Origin: Neopararhizobium haloflavum
GTDB lineage: Bacteria; Pseudomonadota; Alphaproteobacteria; Rhizobiales; Rhizobiaceae
Length of the DNA stretch: 64,000 nucleotides
Assembly: GCF_002750855.1 (NCBI RefSeq)
Contig: NZ_NWUC01000007.1
Span: forward strand, 248,001-312,000
Direction of reading: 5' to 3'
Part shown: positions 18,266 to 26,599 of the stretch, one piece after another
How positions within the stretch are numbered: position 1 is the stretch's first letter
Layout of the letters: each line of letters begins with the position of its first letter
Translations under genes and position numbers: made by a program
Notes under the pieces: model-generated
Told to the model about the DNA's origin: nothing
Databases searched by the model: none
Seen by the model: only the letters and a program-made list of their open reading frames with translations

Positions 18266-19246
18266 ATGGCAGTCAAACTATCGCTTGCAGTCGCGGCAAT
18301 CGCCGCACTCATGAGTTCATCGGCACTGGCGCAGGTGGAGATCAAGCTGGGCCACGTCGGTGAACCCGGTTCGCTCTTCGCGCTTTCGGCCGAGGAATTC
18401 GCGCGCCTTGCCAATGAGAAGCTTGGGGACAAGGGCGAGGTCGTTGTTTTCGGCTCCAGCCAGCTCGGCACCGATGAAGAACTGATGCAGAAGCTGCGCC
18501 TCGGCACTGCCGATCTCGCGCTTCCGTCCAGCGTCATGTCGAGCATCGTGCCGGAGTTCGGCCTCTTCGAGATGCCTTATCTCGTCAAGGACCGCGAACA
18601 CATGAAGAAGATCGAGGAAGAGGTCGTCTGGCCGACCCTCGCACCGGCCGCCGAGGCACAGGGCTACAAGCTGCTGGCCGTCTGGGAAAACGGTTTCCGC
18701 CACATCACCAACAATGTGCGCCCGGTCACCACTCCGGAAGATCTTTCGGGCGTCAAGCTTCGTACTCCATCGGGCGAATGGCGTGTGAAGATGTTCCAAG
18801 CCTACGGTGCCAATCCGACGCCTATGTCGTTCTCGGAAGTCTTCACGGCACTGCAGACCGGCGTGATGGATGGTCAGGAAAACCCCCTGACGCAGATCTA
18901 CACCGGCAAGTTCCAGGAAGTGCAGGATTATCTGTCGATGACCGGCCACGTCTACACGCCGGCCTACCTGCTCGCAGGGCGCAGCTTCGACGGCTATCCC
19001 GAGGACGTGCAGCAGATTCTCGACGAGACGGCCAAGGAAACCCAGGCCTTCGTCTACGAAAACGCTCTGCGCCTCGAAGATGAACTCCTGGCCACGATGC
19101 AGGAAGAGAGCGATATCGAGGTCAACGAGGCCGACAAAGACGCCTTCATCGAGGCGAGCGCTTCCATCTACGAAGAGTTCGGCGAGCAGATCGAAGGCGG
19201 CAAGGAAATGATCGACACCGCGATCAGCCTCGGATCCGGCTCCTAA
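18266..19246 (+). CDS. TRAP transporter substrate-binding protein (DctP family)
   Basis: Periplasmic solute receptor, 326 aa, with a Sec signal peptide ending in SSALAQ (about residue 23). The mature protein has the DctP fold signatures, including the carboxylate-clamping arginine in LSGVKLRTPSGEW and the segment FSEVFTALQTGVMDGQENP. An aspartate/glutamate-rich C-terminus follows. A strong GGGAGGAG ribosome site precedes the ATG. The gene is followed by a long stem-loop (19261-19287) before the membrane subunits, as often seen where the binding protein is made in excess. The ligand is presumably a small carboxylate used by the surrounding enzymes. Confidence 0.93.
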   Translation: MAVKLSLAVAAIAALMSSSALAQVEIKLGHVGEPGSLFALSAEEFARLANEKLGDKGEVVVFGSSQLGTDEELMQKLRLGTADLALPSSVMSSIVPEFGLFEMPYLVKDREHMKKIEEEVVWPTLAPAAEAQGYKLLAVWENGFRHITNNVRPVTTPEDLSGVKLRTPSGEWRVKMFQAYGANPTPMSFSEVFTALQTGVMDGQENPLTQIYTGKFQEVQDYLSMTGHVYTPAYLLAGRSFDGYPEDVQQILDETAKETQAFVYENALRLEDELLATMQEESDIEVNEADKDAFIEASASIYEEFGEQIEGGKEMIDTAISLGSGS

Positions 19247-19260
19247 GAGCGCACCAGCCG

Positions 19261-19287
19261 CCCTGCGTCGATCGGATCGGCGCAGGG
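19261..19287 (+). repeat. Long intercistronic stem-loop between TRAP dctP and dctQ genes
   Basis: CCCTGCG (19261-19267) pairs with CGCAGGG (19281-19287), and the inner TCGAT/ATCGG extends the stem to 12 bp with one G-U pair and a 3-nt loop. It starts 15 nt after the stop of the binding-protein gene. No T-run follows, so partial termination or mRNA 3'-end protection of the dctP message is more likely than full termination. The structure is read directly; the function is inferred from position. Confidence 0.65.
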
Positions 19288-19319
19288 CCAGCTCACACAT
19301 TTCGACGACGGAGATTGAC

Positions 19320-19862
19320 TTGACCGCCCTTGAGCGCGCGCGCTCGATCCTTGAGCGCATCCTGGAATTCTGGCTCGTGGCCCTGATCGTCACCTTGACG
19401 ACCATCGTGGTCCTCGCCGCCGTATGGCGCAAGGCAGGCGCCTCCTTCGTCTGGTACGATGAGGTCGGCTCAATCATGCTGGCCTGGATCACCTATTACG
19501 GCGCGGCACTCGCCGCGCTCAAACGCGGCCATATCGGGTTCGACGGCATCTTGCTGGCCATGCCCTACAAATGGCGCATGATCTGCGCGGTCATCGCCGA
19601 GATCATCGTCTTCGCCTTTTTCATCATCCTGGCGTTCACCGGCCTTCAGGTCATGAGCATCCTGCAGGGCATGAACCTGATCAGCCTGCCATGGGTGCCG
19701 GTGCAGGTCACCCAGTCGGTCATTCCAATCGGCGCGGTGCTCTTCATCATCTGCGAAGCCATCAGTCTGCCTGAGTACTGGCACCGACTGCGTGCAAAGA
19801 TTTCCGCGGACGAAGCCGAACTCGCCCAGCATCTCGAAGCGCACGAGGCCAGCAAGTCATGA
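19320..19862 (+). CDS. TRAP transporter small permease (DctQ family)
   Basis: Small membrane subunit, 180 aa, with four hydrophobic segments and the DctQ-type ITYYGAALAALKRGHIGFDG region. It pairs with the DctM subunit to form the transporter's membrane part. The start is TTG at 19320 behind GGAG; no ATG lies near the expected N-terminus. The last four bases overlap the next gene's ATG (ATGA). The C-terminus is a charged cytoplasmic tail. Confidence 0.9.
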   Translation: MTALERARSILERILEFWLVALIVTLTTIVVLAAVWRKAGASFVWYDEVGSIMLAWITYYGAALAALKRGHIGFDGILLAMPYKWRMICAVIAEIIVFAFFIILAFTGLQVMSILQGMNLISLPWVPVQVTQSVIPIGAVLFIICEAISLPEYWHRLRAKISADEAELAQHLEAHEASKS

Positions 19863-21142
19863 CACTCTTTCTGATGCTCGTCGGGCTGATTGCCCTGGTC
19901 TTCATCAACGTGCCGATCGCCGTGTCGCTGGCCGTCGTTGCCACCGTCGCGATCCTTCTGACCCAGGGCGCCTACATGCTGCCCAACGTCGCCCTCACCA
20001 TGTATGAAGGCGCACAGAACTTTCCCTTGATCGCGATCCCTATGTTCATCCTCGCCGGCGCGATCATGAACTCATCCGGCATTTCGCGACGCCTCATCGC
20101 CTTCGCATCCGCCATCGTCGGATTCATCCGAGGCGGCCTGGCGATGGTCAACATCACGACCTCGATGTTCTTCGCCGAAATATCGGGTTCGGCCGTCGCC
20201 GACGTTGCGGCGATGGGACCGATCATCATTCCCGAGATGGAACGCAAGGGCTATCCCCGTGCTTTCGCAGCCGCGATCACCTCATCGTCGGCATCGCTCG
20301 CGATCATCATTCCGCCTTCCATCCCCATGATCCTTTACGGCGTCATGTCGGGCAGTTCGATCGTCCAGCTTTTCGTGGCCGGCATCGTGCCGGGCGTCCT
20401 GGGGGGCGTGTCGCTGATGGCCACCTGTTACTGGATGGCCGTACGAAACAACTGGCCGGTCGCTGAGATCTTCCAGCTTCGCCGCGTCTGGGAAACCTTC
20501 AAGGATGCCGCCTGGGCGTTCCTCATCCCCTTCATCATTCTGGGCTCGATCTTCGGTGGTTTCGTCACTGCCACAGAGGGCGCCGGCATCGCGGTTCTCG
20601 CTGCACTCTTCATCGGCGGCGTCATCTACCGCGAACTGGACTGGAGGTTCCTTTATCATGCCTGCATCGAGGGTGCGGTCCAGACCGCGGTCGTCATGCT
20701 GCTCGTCGCCGCGTCCGCGCTGCTTGGCATCTATCTGACGGAAGCACGGGTACCGCAGCAGATCGCACAGGCGATCCTCGACTTCACGCAGAACAAGTAC
20801 GCAGTTCTGGCGATCCTCAACGTCTTCTTCCTGGTCATCGGCCTCTTCTTGCACTCGGCAGCGGCGATCATCCTGGTCGTTCCGATCGTCATGCCTCTGG
20901 TCCTCGCCGTAGGCATCGATCCGGTCCACTTCGGCCTGATCGTCACGCTGAACCTGGCCATCGGCCAGCAGACACCACCGGTGGCAAGCGTGCTGATCGC
21001 GGCCTGCTCGGTCGCCAAGGCCGGCATATGGGAAGTGACCAAGATCAATGTGTGGTTCGTCGCCGTCCTCATCGCCGTGCTGATGCTCGTGACCTACGTG
21101 CCGGCAGTACCGATGAGCCTCGTCCATTACTTCTACAACTGA
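19859..21142 (+). CDS. TRAP transporter large permease (DctM family)
   Basis: Large membrane subunit of 427 aa with 12 or so hydrophobic segments. Family features include the first-half FAEISGSAVADVAAMG and FAAAITSSSASLAIIIPPS, and the second-half AIGQQTPPVASVLIAAC, the sodium-binding and elevator-domain regions of DctM proteins. The start overlaps dctQ. With the binding protein at 18266 it makes a complete secondary TRAP importer driven by a sodium gradient. Confidence 0.94.
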   Translation: MTLFLMLVGLIALVFINVPIAVSLAVVATVAILLTQGAYMLPNVALTMYEGAQNFPLIAIPMFILAGAIMNSSGISRRLIAFASAIVGFIRGGLAMVNITTSMFFAEISGSAVADVAAMGPIIIPEMERKGYPRAFAAAITSSSASLAIIIPPSIPMILYGVMSGSSIVQLFVAGIVPGVLGGVSLMATCYWMAVRNNWPVAEIFQLRRVWETFKDAAWAFLIPFIILGSIFGGFVTATEGAGIAVLAALFIGGVIYRELDWRFLYHACIEGAVQTAVVMLLVAASALLGIYLTEARVPQQIAQAILDFTQNKYAVLAILNVFFLVIGLFLHSAAAIILVVPIVMPLVLAVGIDPVHFGLIVTLNLAIGQQTPPVASVLIAACSVAKAGIWEVTKINVWFVAVLIAVLMLVTYVPAVPMSLVHYFYN

Positions 21143-21154
21143 CGAAACGAGACG

Positions 21155-21952
21155 ATGCCCCTACAAAGTCAGACCGCGACCGATGCCCCCGTTCTCTTCG
21201 AGACGGGCGGCTCGGTCGCACGCATCACCCTCAATCGCCCCGAAGCGCGCAATGCCCTCACCTTCGACATGTACGAACGGCTGGCGGACATCTGCAGGTC
21301 GATCGACCCCAACGGGCCGATACGGGCGGTGATCATCACCGGGGCCGGCGAGAAAGCATTTGCCGCCGGCACCGACATCGCCCAGTTTCGCGACTTCGAC
21401 GGCGCAGATGACGCCATTGCCTATGAAGAGCGCATCGAGAAGGTTCTCGAAGCGGTCGAAACCTGCCCCGCGGCCACCATCGCAGCCATTTCCGGTGCCT
21501 GCACCGGCGGCGGTGCCGGCATCGCCGCAGCCTGCGACATCCGGATTGCAACCCGCTCGCTGAAGTTCGGCTTCCCGATCGCCCGCACGCTCGGAAACTG
21601 CCTCTCCATTTCGAACTACGCCCGTCTGGCCGCAATGATGGGCTCCGGGCGCGTCATGGATTTGATCTTCACCGCACGGCTTGTCGAGGCCGACGAGGCG
21701 AAGGCTATCGGCGTCATCTCGGAAATCCTCGACGATCACGCTGCACTCATGAGCCGGGCCGATGAACTGGCCGCCACGCTCTCCGGCCACGCGCCGCTGA
21801 CGCTGCGCGCCACGCGCGAGGCCCTGCGGCGGGTGCGGGCAGGACGGCGCGATGACGAGGACCTCATCGCCCTATGTTATACCAGCGCCGATTTCCGGGA
21901 GGGTCTGGAGGCCTTTCTCGCGAAGCGACGGCCGAACTGGACGGGACGTTGA
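21155..21952 (+). CDS. Crotonase-fold (enoyl-CoA hydratase/isomerase) protein lacking the usual catalytic glutamates
   Basis: A 265 aa crotonase-superfamily protein acting on a CoA thioester. The fold is clear: the oxyanion-hole loop (AGTDIAQF), then SGACTGGGAGIAAACDIRI, and the C-terminal REGLEAFLAKRRPNW. Aligned by eye with rat enoyl-CoA hydratase, the positions of its two catalytic glutamates (E144 and E164) hold Gly (in GGGAGIAAACD) and Ile (in FGFPIARTLG). Simple hydration is therefore doubtful; other reactions of the superfamily (decarboxylation, isomerisation, thioester hydrolysis) are possible. It lies 12 nt after dctM and shares a TGATG overlap with the CoA-transferase gene, so the two likely act on the same intermediate. 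Confidence 0.88.
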   Translation: MPLQSQTATDAPVLFETGGSVARITLNRPEARNALTFDMYERLADICRSIDPNGPIRAVIITGAGEKAFAAGTDIAQFRDFDGADDAIAYEERIEKVLEAVETCPAATIAAISGACTGGGAGIAAACDIRIATRSLKFGFPIARTLGNCLSISNYARLAAMMGSGRVMDLIFTARLVEADEAKAIGVISEILDDHAALMSRADELAATLSGHAPLTLRATREALRRVRAGRRDDEDLIALCYTSADFREGLEAFLAKRRPNWTGR

Positions 21953-23172
21953 TGATGGCAAAGGAAGGACGACAGGGCCCGCTCGCGGGTATGAAGGTCA
22001 TCGAGCTGGCCCATATCATGGCAGGACCGGTCTGCGGTCTCATGCTGGCCGACATGGGCGCCGACGTCATCAAGGTCGAAAAACCCGACGGCGACGACAC
22101 ACGACGCTTTCTGCCACCAGACATCAACGGCGAATCCGCCGCCTATCTCATGATGAACCGCAACAAGCGAGGCATCGCACTCGATCTGAAATCGAAGGCC
22201 GGCCTGGACGTTCTAAAGCGGCTCCTCGCCGATGCCGACGTCGTCATCGAGAACTACCGGCTGGGAACCATGGAAAAGCTCGGCCTCGGCTATGAAACGT
22301 TGAAGGCGATCAATCCTGGGCTCATCTATTGTGAAATATCCGGATTCGGCCGCACCGGACCCTATGCGACCCGCGGCGGCTTCGATCTCATCGCCCAGGG
22401 TATGAGCGGTCTCATGTCGATCACCGGCGAGGGGCCGGGGCGCCCGCCAGTGAAATCCGGAGCTCCCGTCTCGGATATCACGGCGGGCATTCTCGGCGCT
22501 CTCGGAGTCGCTGCCGCCTATGCGCGCAAACTTCAAACCGGGGAAGGCCAGAAGGTCGATACATCGCTCTTTGAAGCCGGGATCGTCCACACCTACTGGC
22601 AATCGGCCATCGCGTTCGCCACGGGCACGCCGCCCGGCCCGATGGGTTCGGCACATCCATTGAACGCGCCCTATCAGGCCTTTCGCACAGCCGATGGCTG
22701 GCTCAATGTCGGCGCAGCCAACCAGAAGAACTGGGAACGCCTTGTCGGCGTGCTCGATGCCAAGGAACTGGCCGAAGACCCGCGTTTCGCGTCCAACCAC
22801 GAGCGAATGAAGCATCTCGCCGTGCTCGAGCAGGCGTTGAACGAGAAATTCGTGGCCGAGACCACAGCCGAGTGGATGACCCGCCTGGAAGCGGCCGGCG
22901 TGCCATGCGGCCCGGTGCTCAGCGTCAGCGAGATGCACCAGGACGAACAGGCGCTGGCACGCGAGATGGTCGTCGAGACCGTTCACCCGACGGCCGGCCC
23001 GGTCAAGGCTCTCGGCCTGCCGATCAAGTTCTCCGATACGCCCGGCGCCATTGCCGGGCCCGCCCCTCGCCTCGGGCAGCACAACCGCGAAGTCCTTCGC
23101 GAATTCGGCTACGACGACGAAGCCATCGATCGATTGGCCGCCGACGGCGCGCTGATCGCACATACCGCTTGA
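21952..23172 (+). CDS. CaiB/BaiF family (class III) CoA-transferase
   Basis: Moves CoA between carboxylic acids without ATP, here most likely activating the imported acid. The 406 aa sequence shows the family start GMKVIELAHIMAGPVCG with ADMGADVIKVEKP, the GLGYETLKAINPGLIYCEIS region and the likely catalytic Asp in SGAPVSDITAG. The ATG at 21952 overlaps the crotonase stop (TGATG); a second ATG follows at once (21955). Related enzymes use formyl-CoA, succinyl-CoA or acyl-CoA donors with oxalate, malate, mesaconate or citramalate; which applies here cannot be told. Confidence 0.9.
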   Translation: MMAKEGRQGPLAGMKVIELAHIMAGPVCGLMLADMGADVIKVEKPDGDDTRRFLPPDINGESAAYLMMNRNKRGIALDLKSKAGLDVLKRLLADADVVIENYRLGTMEKLGLGYETLKAINPGLIYCEISGFGRTGPYATRGGFDLIAQGMSGLMSITGEGPGRPPVKSGAPVSDITAGILGALGVAAAYARKLQTGEGQKVDTSLFEAGIVHTYWQSAIAFATGTPPGPMGSAHPLNAPYQAFRTADGWLNVGAANQKNWERLVGVLDAKELAEDPRFASNHERMKHLAVLEQALNEKFVAETTAEWMTRLEAAGVPCGPVLSVSEMHQDEQALAREMVVETVHPTAGPVKALGLPIKFSDTPGAIAGPAPRLGQHNREVLREFGYDDEAIDRLAADGALIAHTA

Positions 23173-23186
23173 GGAAGGATTCCTGC

Positions 23187-23615
23187 ATGAGCCTGACGCT
23201 CGATCACGCCCGCACGATCATCAAGGCTGCCTTGCAGAAGGCCGATGACCTCGCACTGAAGCCGCTCACGGTCGCCGTGCTCGACGCGGGCGGGGCGATC
23301 GTGGCGCTGGAACGCCGTGACGGTGCAAGCCGCATGCGACCCGAAATCGCGCGCGGCAAGGCAAATGGCGCCATTGCGCTCGGTCTGGGCTCCCGCTCGA
23401 TCTACAAGCGGGCGCAGGAGCAGCCCTATTTCGTGCAAGCCATGAATGCACTGGCCGACGGAGTTTTGGTTCCGGTGCCAGGCGGTGTTCTCGTGAAGGA
23501 TGGTGAAGGGCAGATCATCGGCGCCGTCGGCATCACCGGCGACAGTTCCGACAATGACGAGATCTGCGCCGTCGCAGGCATCGAAGCGGCCGGCTTCACC
23601 GCCGACGCAGGCTGA
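23187..23615 (+). CDS. GlcG/HbpS family (DUF336) protein
   Basis: A 142 aa cytosolic protein of the HbpS/GlcG family, with the features VAVLDAGGAIVALERRDGAS and VPGGVLVKDGEGQIIGAVGITG. Homologues bind heme or corrinoids, or accompany glycolate oxidase (GlcG) and propanediol enzymes; the molecular role is mostly unknown. The ATG at 23187 follows GAGGAAGG and lies 14 nt after the CoA-transferase. It is the last gene of the cluster, ending before a hairpin shared with the convergent malonate operon. Its presence with a GlcD/GlcF-like oxidase and a glyoxylate aminotransferase points weakly to glycolate or glyoxylate metabolism. Confidence 0.85.
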   Translation: MSLTLDHARTIIKAALQKADDLALKPLTVAVLDAGGAIVALERRDGASRMRPEIARGKANGAIALGLGSRSIYKRAQEQPYFVQAMNALADGVLVPVPGGVLVKDGEGQIIGAVGITGDSSDNDEICAVAGIEAAGFTADAG

Positions 23616-23625
23616 AGCCGAGGGG

Positions 23626-23651
23626 TTGGTCCGGCCTTCCGGCCCGACCAA
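23626..23651. terminator. Hairpin between convergent operons
   Basis: TTGGTC-C-GGCC (23626-23636), a TTCC loop, then GGCC-C-GACCAA (23641-23651): two stacked stems broken by one C-C mismatch. It lies 11 nt past the GlcG-like stop and 11 nt from the matB stop, where both operons must end. There is no T-tract on either side, so factor-independent termination is not certain. Confidence 0.6.
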
Positions 23652-23662
23652 TCCAAGAAAGC

Positions 23663-25192
23663 TCAGCCGGCTTTTGCGCTGGTCTTCGTGTATATGTCCG
23701 CATACTCGTCACGCAGGACGTTCTTCTGAACCTTGCCCATCGTGTTGCGCGGCAGCTCTTCGACAAAGATCACGCGCTTGGGCTGCTTGAACTTCGCAAG
23801 CTTGTCCGAAAGCGCTGCAAGGATTGCCTTTTCCTCGATCGTCGCCGCTTGCTCGCGAACGACGACGGCCGTCACCCCTTCGCCGAAATCGGGATGGCTG
23901 ACGCCGATAACCGCGCTTTCCAGAACCCCGTCGAGTTGATCGATCTCGGCTTCCACCTCCTTCGGGTAGATGTTGTAGCCGCCCGAGATCACGAGATCCT
24001 TGCCGCGCCCCACGATGTGGACGTAGCCACGTTCGTCGATCCGACCGAGATCCCCGGTGATGAAAAACCCGTCGTCACGGAACTCGGCCTTGGTCTTTTC
24101 CGGCATCTGCCAATAGCCGGCAAAGACGTTCGGTCCCTTGACCTCGATCATGCCCGTCTCACCTTGCGGCACCGGTTCGCCGTTGTCGGGATGGGTCACA
24201 CGCAGTTCCACGCCCGGCAAAGGAAATCCGACCGTGCCGGCAATCCTGTCGCCGTCATAGGGATTGGACGTGTTCATGTTCGTTTCCGTCATGCCATACC
24301 GTTCAAGGATAGGATGGCCGGTCCGTTCGCTGAACTGATTGTGCGTCTCGGCAAGAAGCGGCGCGGAACCAGATGTGAAGAGACGCATGCCACTTGTGAC
24401 TTCCCGGTTCAGCCCAGGGTGCTGCAAGAGCCGCGTGTAGAACGTCGGGACACCCATCATCGATGTCACGCGCGGCATCAACGCCAAAACCTGGTCGGCA
24501 TCGAACTTCGGAAGGAAGATCATGGATCCGCCTGCCAAAATCACGGTGTTCGATGCGACGAACAGTCCGTGCGTATGAAAGATCGGCAAGGCATGCAGAA
24601 GCACGTCATCGGCGGTGAAGCGCCAGTAGTCGACCAGCGTCAACGCATTCGACAGGAGATTGTCATGCGTGAGCATCGCACCCTTCGAACGGCCGGTGGT
24701 ACCGGACGTATAGAGGATGGCGGCGAGGTCTTCGGGTCCTCTTTCGACATCCGCGAAATCTCCTGCCCCGCCGCTGGCCGCATCGGTCAACGAACCGGCG
24801 CCGTCGGCATCCATCGTCTCGACGCGCGCGCCATGCTTTTCCGCGATCGGCCGAATCCCATCGGCCTTGCCCGGATCGACAACGACAATCGCCGGTTTTG
24901 CGTCGCCGATGAAATAGTCGAGCTCGGCGAGCGTATAGCCGGTGTTGAGGGGCAAGTAGACGCCGCCGGCCCTGACCGTCGCCAGATAGAGCATCAGGCA
25001 TTCGACACTCTTCTCGACCTGAACGGCGATCCTGTCCCCTGGCTGCACGCCCCTTTGCACCAGGAGCGCGGCGAGACGGCCGGAATGGTCCAGCATCTCG
25101 CCATAAGTCCACTTGCGCCCATCCGCCGCTTCGACAAAGGGGGCATCGTTCCGCACAGCGCTGCGGATCGCGTCGAACAGGTGGTTGGTCAT
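23663..25192 (-). CDS. matB: Malonyl-CoA synthetase
   Basis: ATP-dependent ligase that makes malonyl-CoA from malonate and CoA. The 509 aa protein is an acyl-adenylating enzyme: phosphate-binding loop ILYTSGTTGRSKGAML, RYGMTETNMNTSNPYDG, TGDLGRIDERGYVHIVGR and the C-terminal lysine region GYNIYPKEVE with NTMGKVQK. The NMNTSNPYDG segment is typical of MatB proteins. The ATG at 25192 overlaps the matA stop (ATGA); a much longer open frame upstream is out-of-frame matA sequence. It is the last gene of matPQMAB. Confidence 0.95.
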   Translation of the reverse strand: MTNHLFDAIRSAVRNDAPFVEAADGRKWTYGEMLDHSGRLAALLVQRGVQPGDRIAVQVEKSVECLMLYLATVRAGGVYLPLNTGYTLAELDYFIGDAKPAIVVVDPGKADGIRPIAEKHGARVETMDADGAGSLTDAASGGAGDFADVERGPEDLAAILYTSGTTGRSKGAMLTHDNLLSNALTLVDYWRFTADDVLLHALPIFHTHGLFVASNTVILAGGSMIFLPKFDADQVLALMPRVTSMMGVPTFYTRLLQHPGLNREVTSGMRLFTSGSAPLLAETHNQFSERTGHPILERYGMTETNMNTSNPYDGDRIAGTVGFPLPGVELRVTHPDNGEPVPQGETGMIEVKGPNVFAGYWQMPEKTKAEFRDDGFFITGDLGRIDERGYVHIVGRGKDLVISGGYNIYPKEVEAEIDQLDGVLESAVIGVSHPDFGEGVTAVVVREQAATIEEKAILAALSDKLAKFKQPKRVIFVEELPRNTMGKVQKNVLRDEYADIYTKTSAKAG

Positions 25193-26598
25193 CGGGTGAA
25201 CTCCTCGGTCGTCTTTTCCGGCGTGGCAGTGTCGGTTGGGGGCGTCGGGTCGGTCTTGGCACGCGTCGGGCGCGCCGAACGCAGCATTCGGCGCACAGGC
25301 GCGGCGGCCACCACTTCGCCACGGCCTGCAAACGCCTCGTGGTTGGCTTCGATATCGTCCAGCTTGTAGAGGTAGTTGACCATCAGCCCATGCGCCTGGC
25401 GCATCGCCCGCTCGGACCGGTCGCCAAGAAAATTGATCCGCTCCAGCCTCGCCCCATTGCCCAGATGGAACCTTGCAACTGGATCGGCAGGCTTTCCCTT
25501 GCGGTCCCGCGCCCGTAGAAAATACCAGGACGCCGCCTCCAGGAGAGCCGTGCGCAAGGAATCCCGCGTCTGTGGGTCTTCGCTCCATCCCGGCCGATCC
25601 AGCGGCGCCAGTTTGGTGCGCTCGTCGGCGCTGAGCGCATCAGCATTCTCGTCTGCGCGCTGGCGCTCGAGCCATGCCGCGAACCCCGGTACCGGCGACA
25701 AGGTCACGAACGTATCGAGGCGCGGCAGTTCGCGGCGCAGATCCTCGACAACCTGCTTGATCAGGAAGTTGCCGAACGAAATGCCGCGCAGCCCCTTCTG
25801 GCAATTCGAGATCGAATAGAAGACGGCTGTGCGGGCATCGGCAGGAGCGATATGGTCGCGTTGCTCGTCGAGCACCTCGGCGATCGTGGCAGGCATCTCG
25901 CGGGTCAGCGCCACTTCGACGAAGATCAGTGGATCGTCCGCAAGCTGTGGATGGAAAAAGGCGAAGCAGCGGCGGTCTTCCGGCTGCAGGCGGCGGCGTA
26001 ATTCATCCCAGCTGCCGATCTCATGCACGGCCTCGTAACGGATGATCTTTTCCAGGATGTCGGCCGGGGTCGACCAGTTGATCGGTCGAAGAACCAGAAA
26101 TCCGCGGTTGAACCAGGATCCGAACAGATGGGCGAAATCGGAATCGACAGCCGCCAGGTCCGGTCGCTCAGCCAATTGCGAAAGAAGCGTTTCGCGCATC
26201 GACACAAGCGTCGCAATGCCATTCGGCGCAAGGTTCAGTCGCCGGATCAGTTCCTGACGGCGCGGCTCCGCCGCCAGATGCAGATCGAGAAGTGCCTTTG
26301 GCGTCGGATCGCTGCGATAGGCTTCGATCGCGCGGTCGAGATTGTCCGCATCCGGTCCGAAGGACTCCAGCAGCATCACCATGAAAGCGAGCCGCTTTTC
26401 CGCATCCATCGCGGCCCATCGGTCCATGATCTCCTTGGCGATCGCCATTCCGGACGCCTCTCCGCTCATGGAGATCAATGCTTCGCAAAGCGTATCGATG
26501 GTGCGCCGACCTGTCGCCCGTGGATTGAGAGGCAGCAGTTGCCTCCCCCGGTCGGTGATCGTCTGCAGCATGTCTGCAAGAAACGATGCGCCGTTCAT
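25189..26598 (-). CDS. matA: Malonyl-CoA decarboxylase
   Basis: Converts malonyl-CoA to acetyl-CoA and CO2, completing malonate use. The 469 aa protein has the family's helical N-terminal domain and a GNAT-like C-terminal domain containing FYSISNCQKGLRGISFG (catalytic Ser region), LSPVPGFAAWLE and VARFHLGNGARLERINF with the catalytic His. A proline/threonine-rich tail of about 35 residues ends the protein. The gene lies 1 nt after matM and overlaps matB, a tight operon. Confidence 0.95.
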   Translation of the reverse strand: MNGASFLADMLQTITDRGRQLLPLNPRATGRRTIDTLCEALISMSGEASGMAIAKEIMDRWAAMDAEKRLAFMVMLLESFGPDADNLDRAIEAYRSDPTPKALLDLHLAAEPRRQELIRRLNLAPNGIATLVSMRETLLSQLAERPDLAAVDSDFAHLFGSWFNRGFLVLRPINWSTPADILEKIIRYEAVHEIGSWDELRRRLQPEDRRCFAFFHPQLADDPLIFVEVALTREMPATIAEVLDEQRDHIAPADARTAVFYSISNCQKGLRGISFGNFLIKQVVEDLRRELPRLDTFVTLSPVPGFAAWLERQRADENADALSADERTKLAPLDRPGWSEDPQTRDSLRTALLEAASWYFLRARDRKGKPADPVARFHLGNGARLERINFLGDRSERAMRQAHGLMVNYLYKLDDIEANHEAFAGRGEVVAAAPVRRMLRSARPTRAKTDPTPPTDTATPEKTTEEFTR

Positions 26599-26599
26599 G

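Noticed and set aside
17018-23615. Beta-hydroxyaspartate cycle (bhcABCD)
   Set aside because: The aminotransferase resembles BhcA, but the dehydratase, aldolase and iminosuccinate reductase genes are absent.
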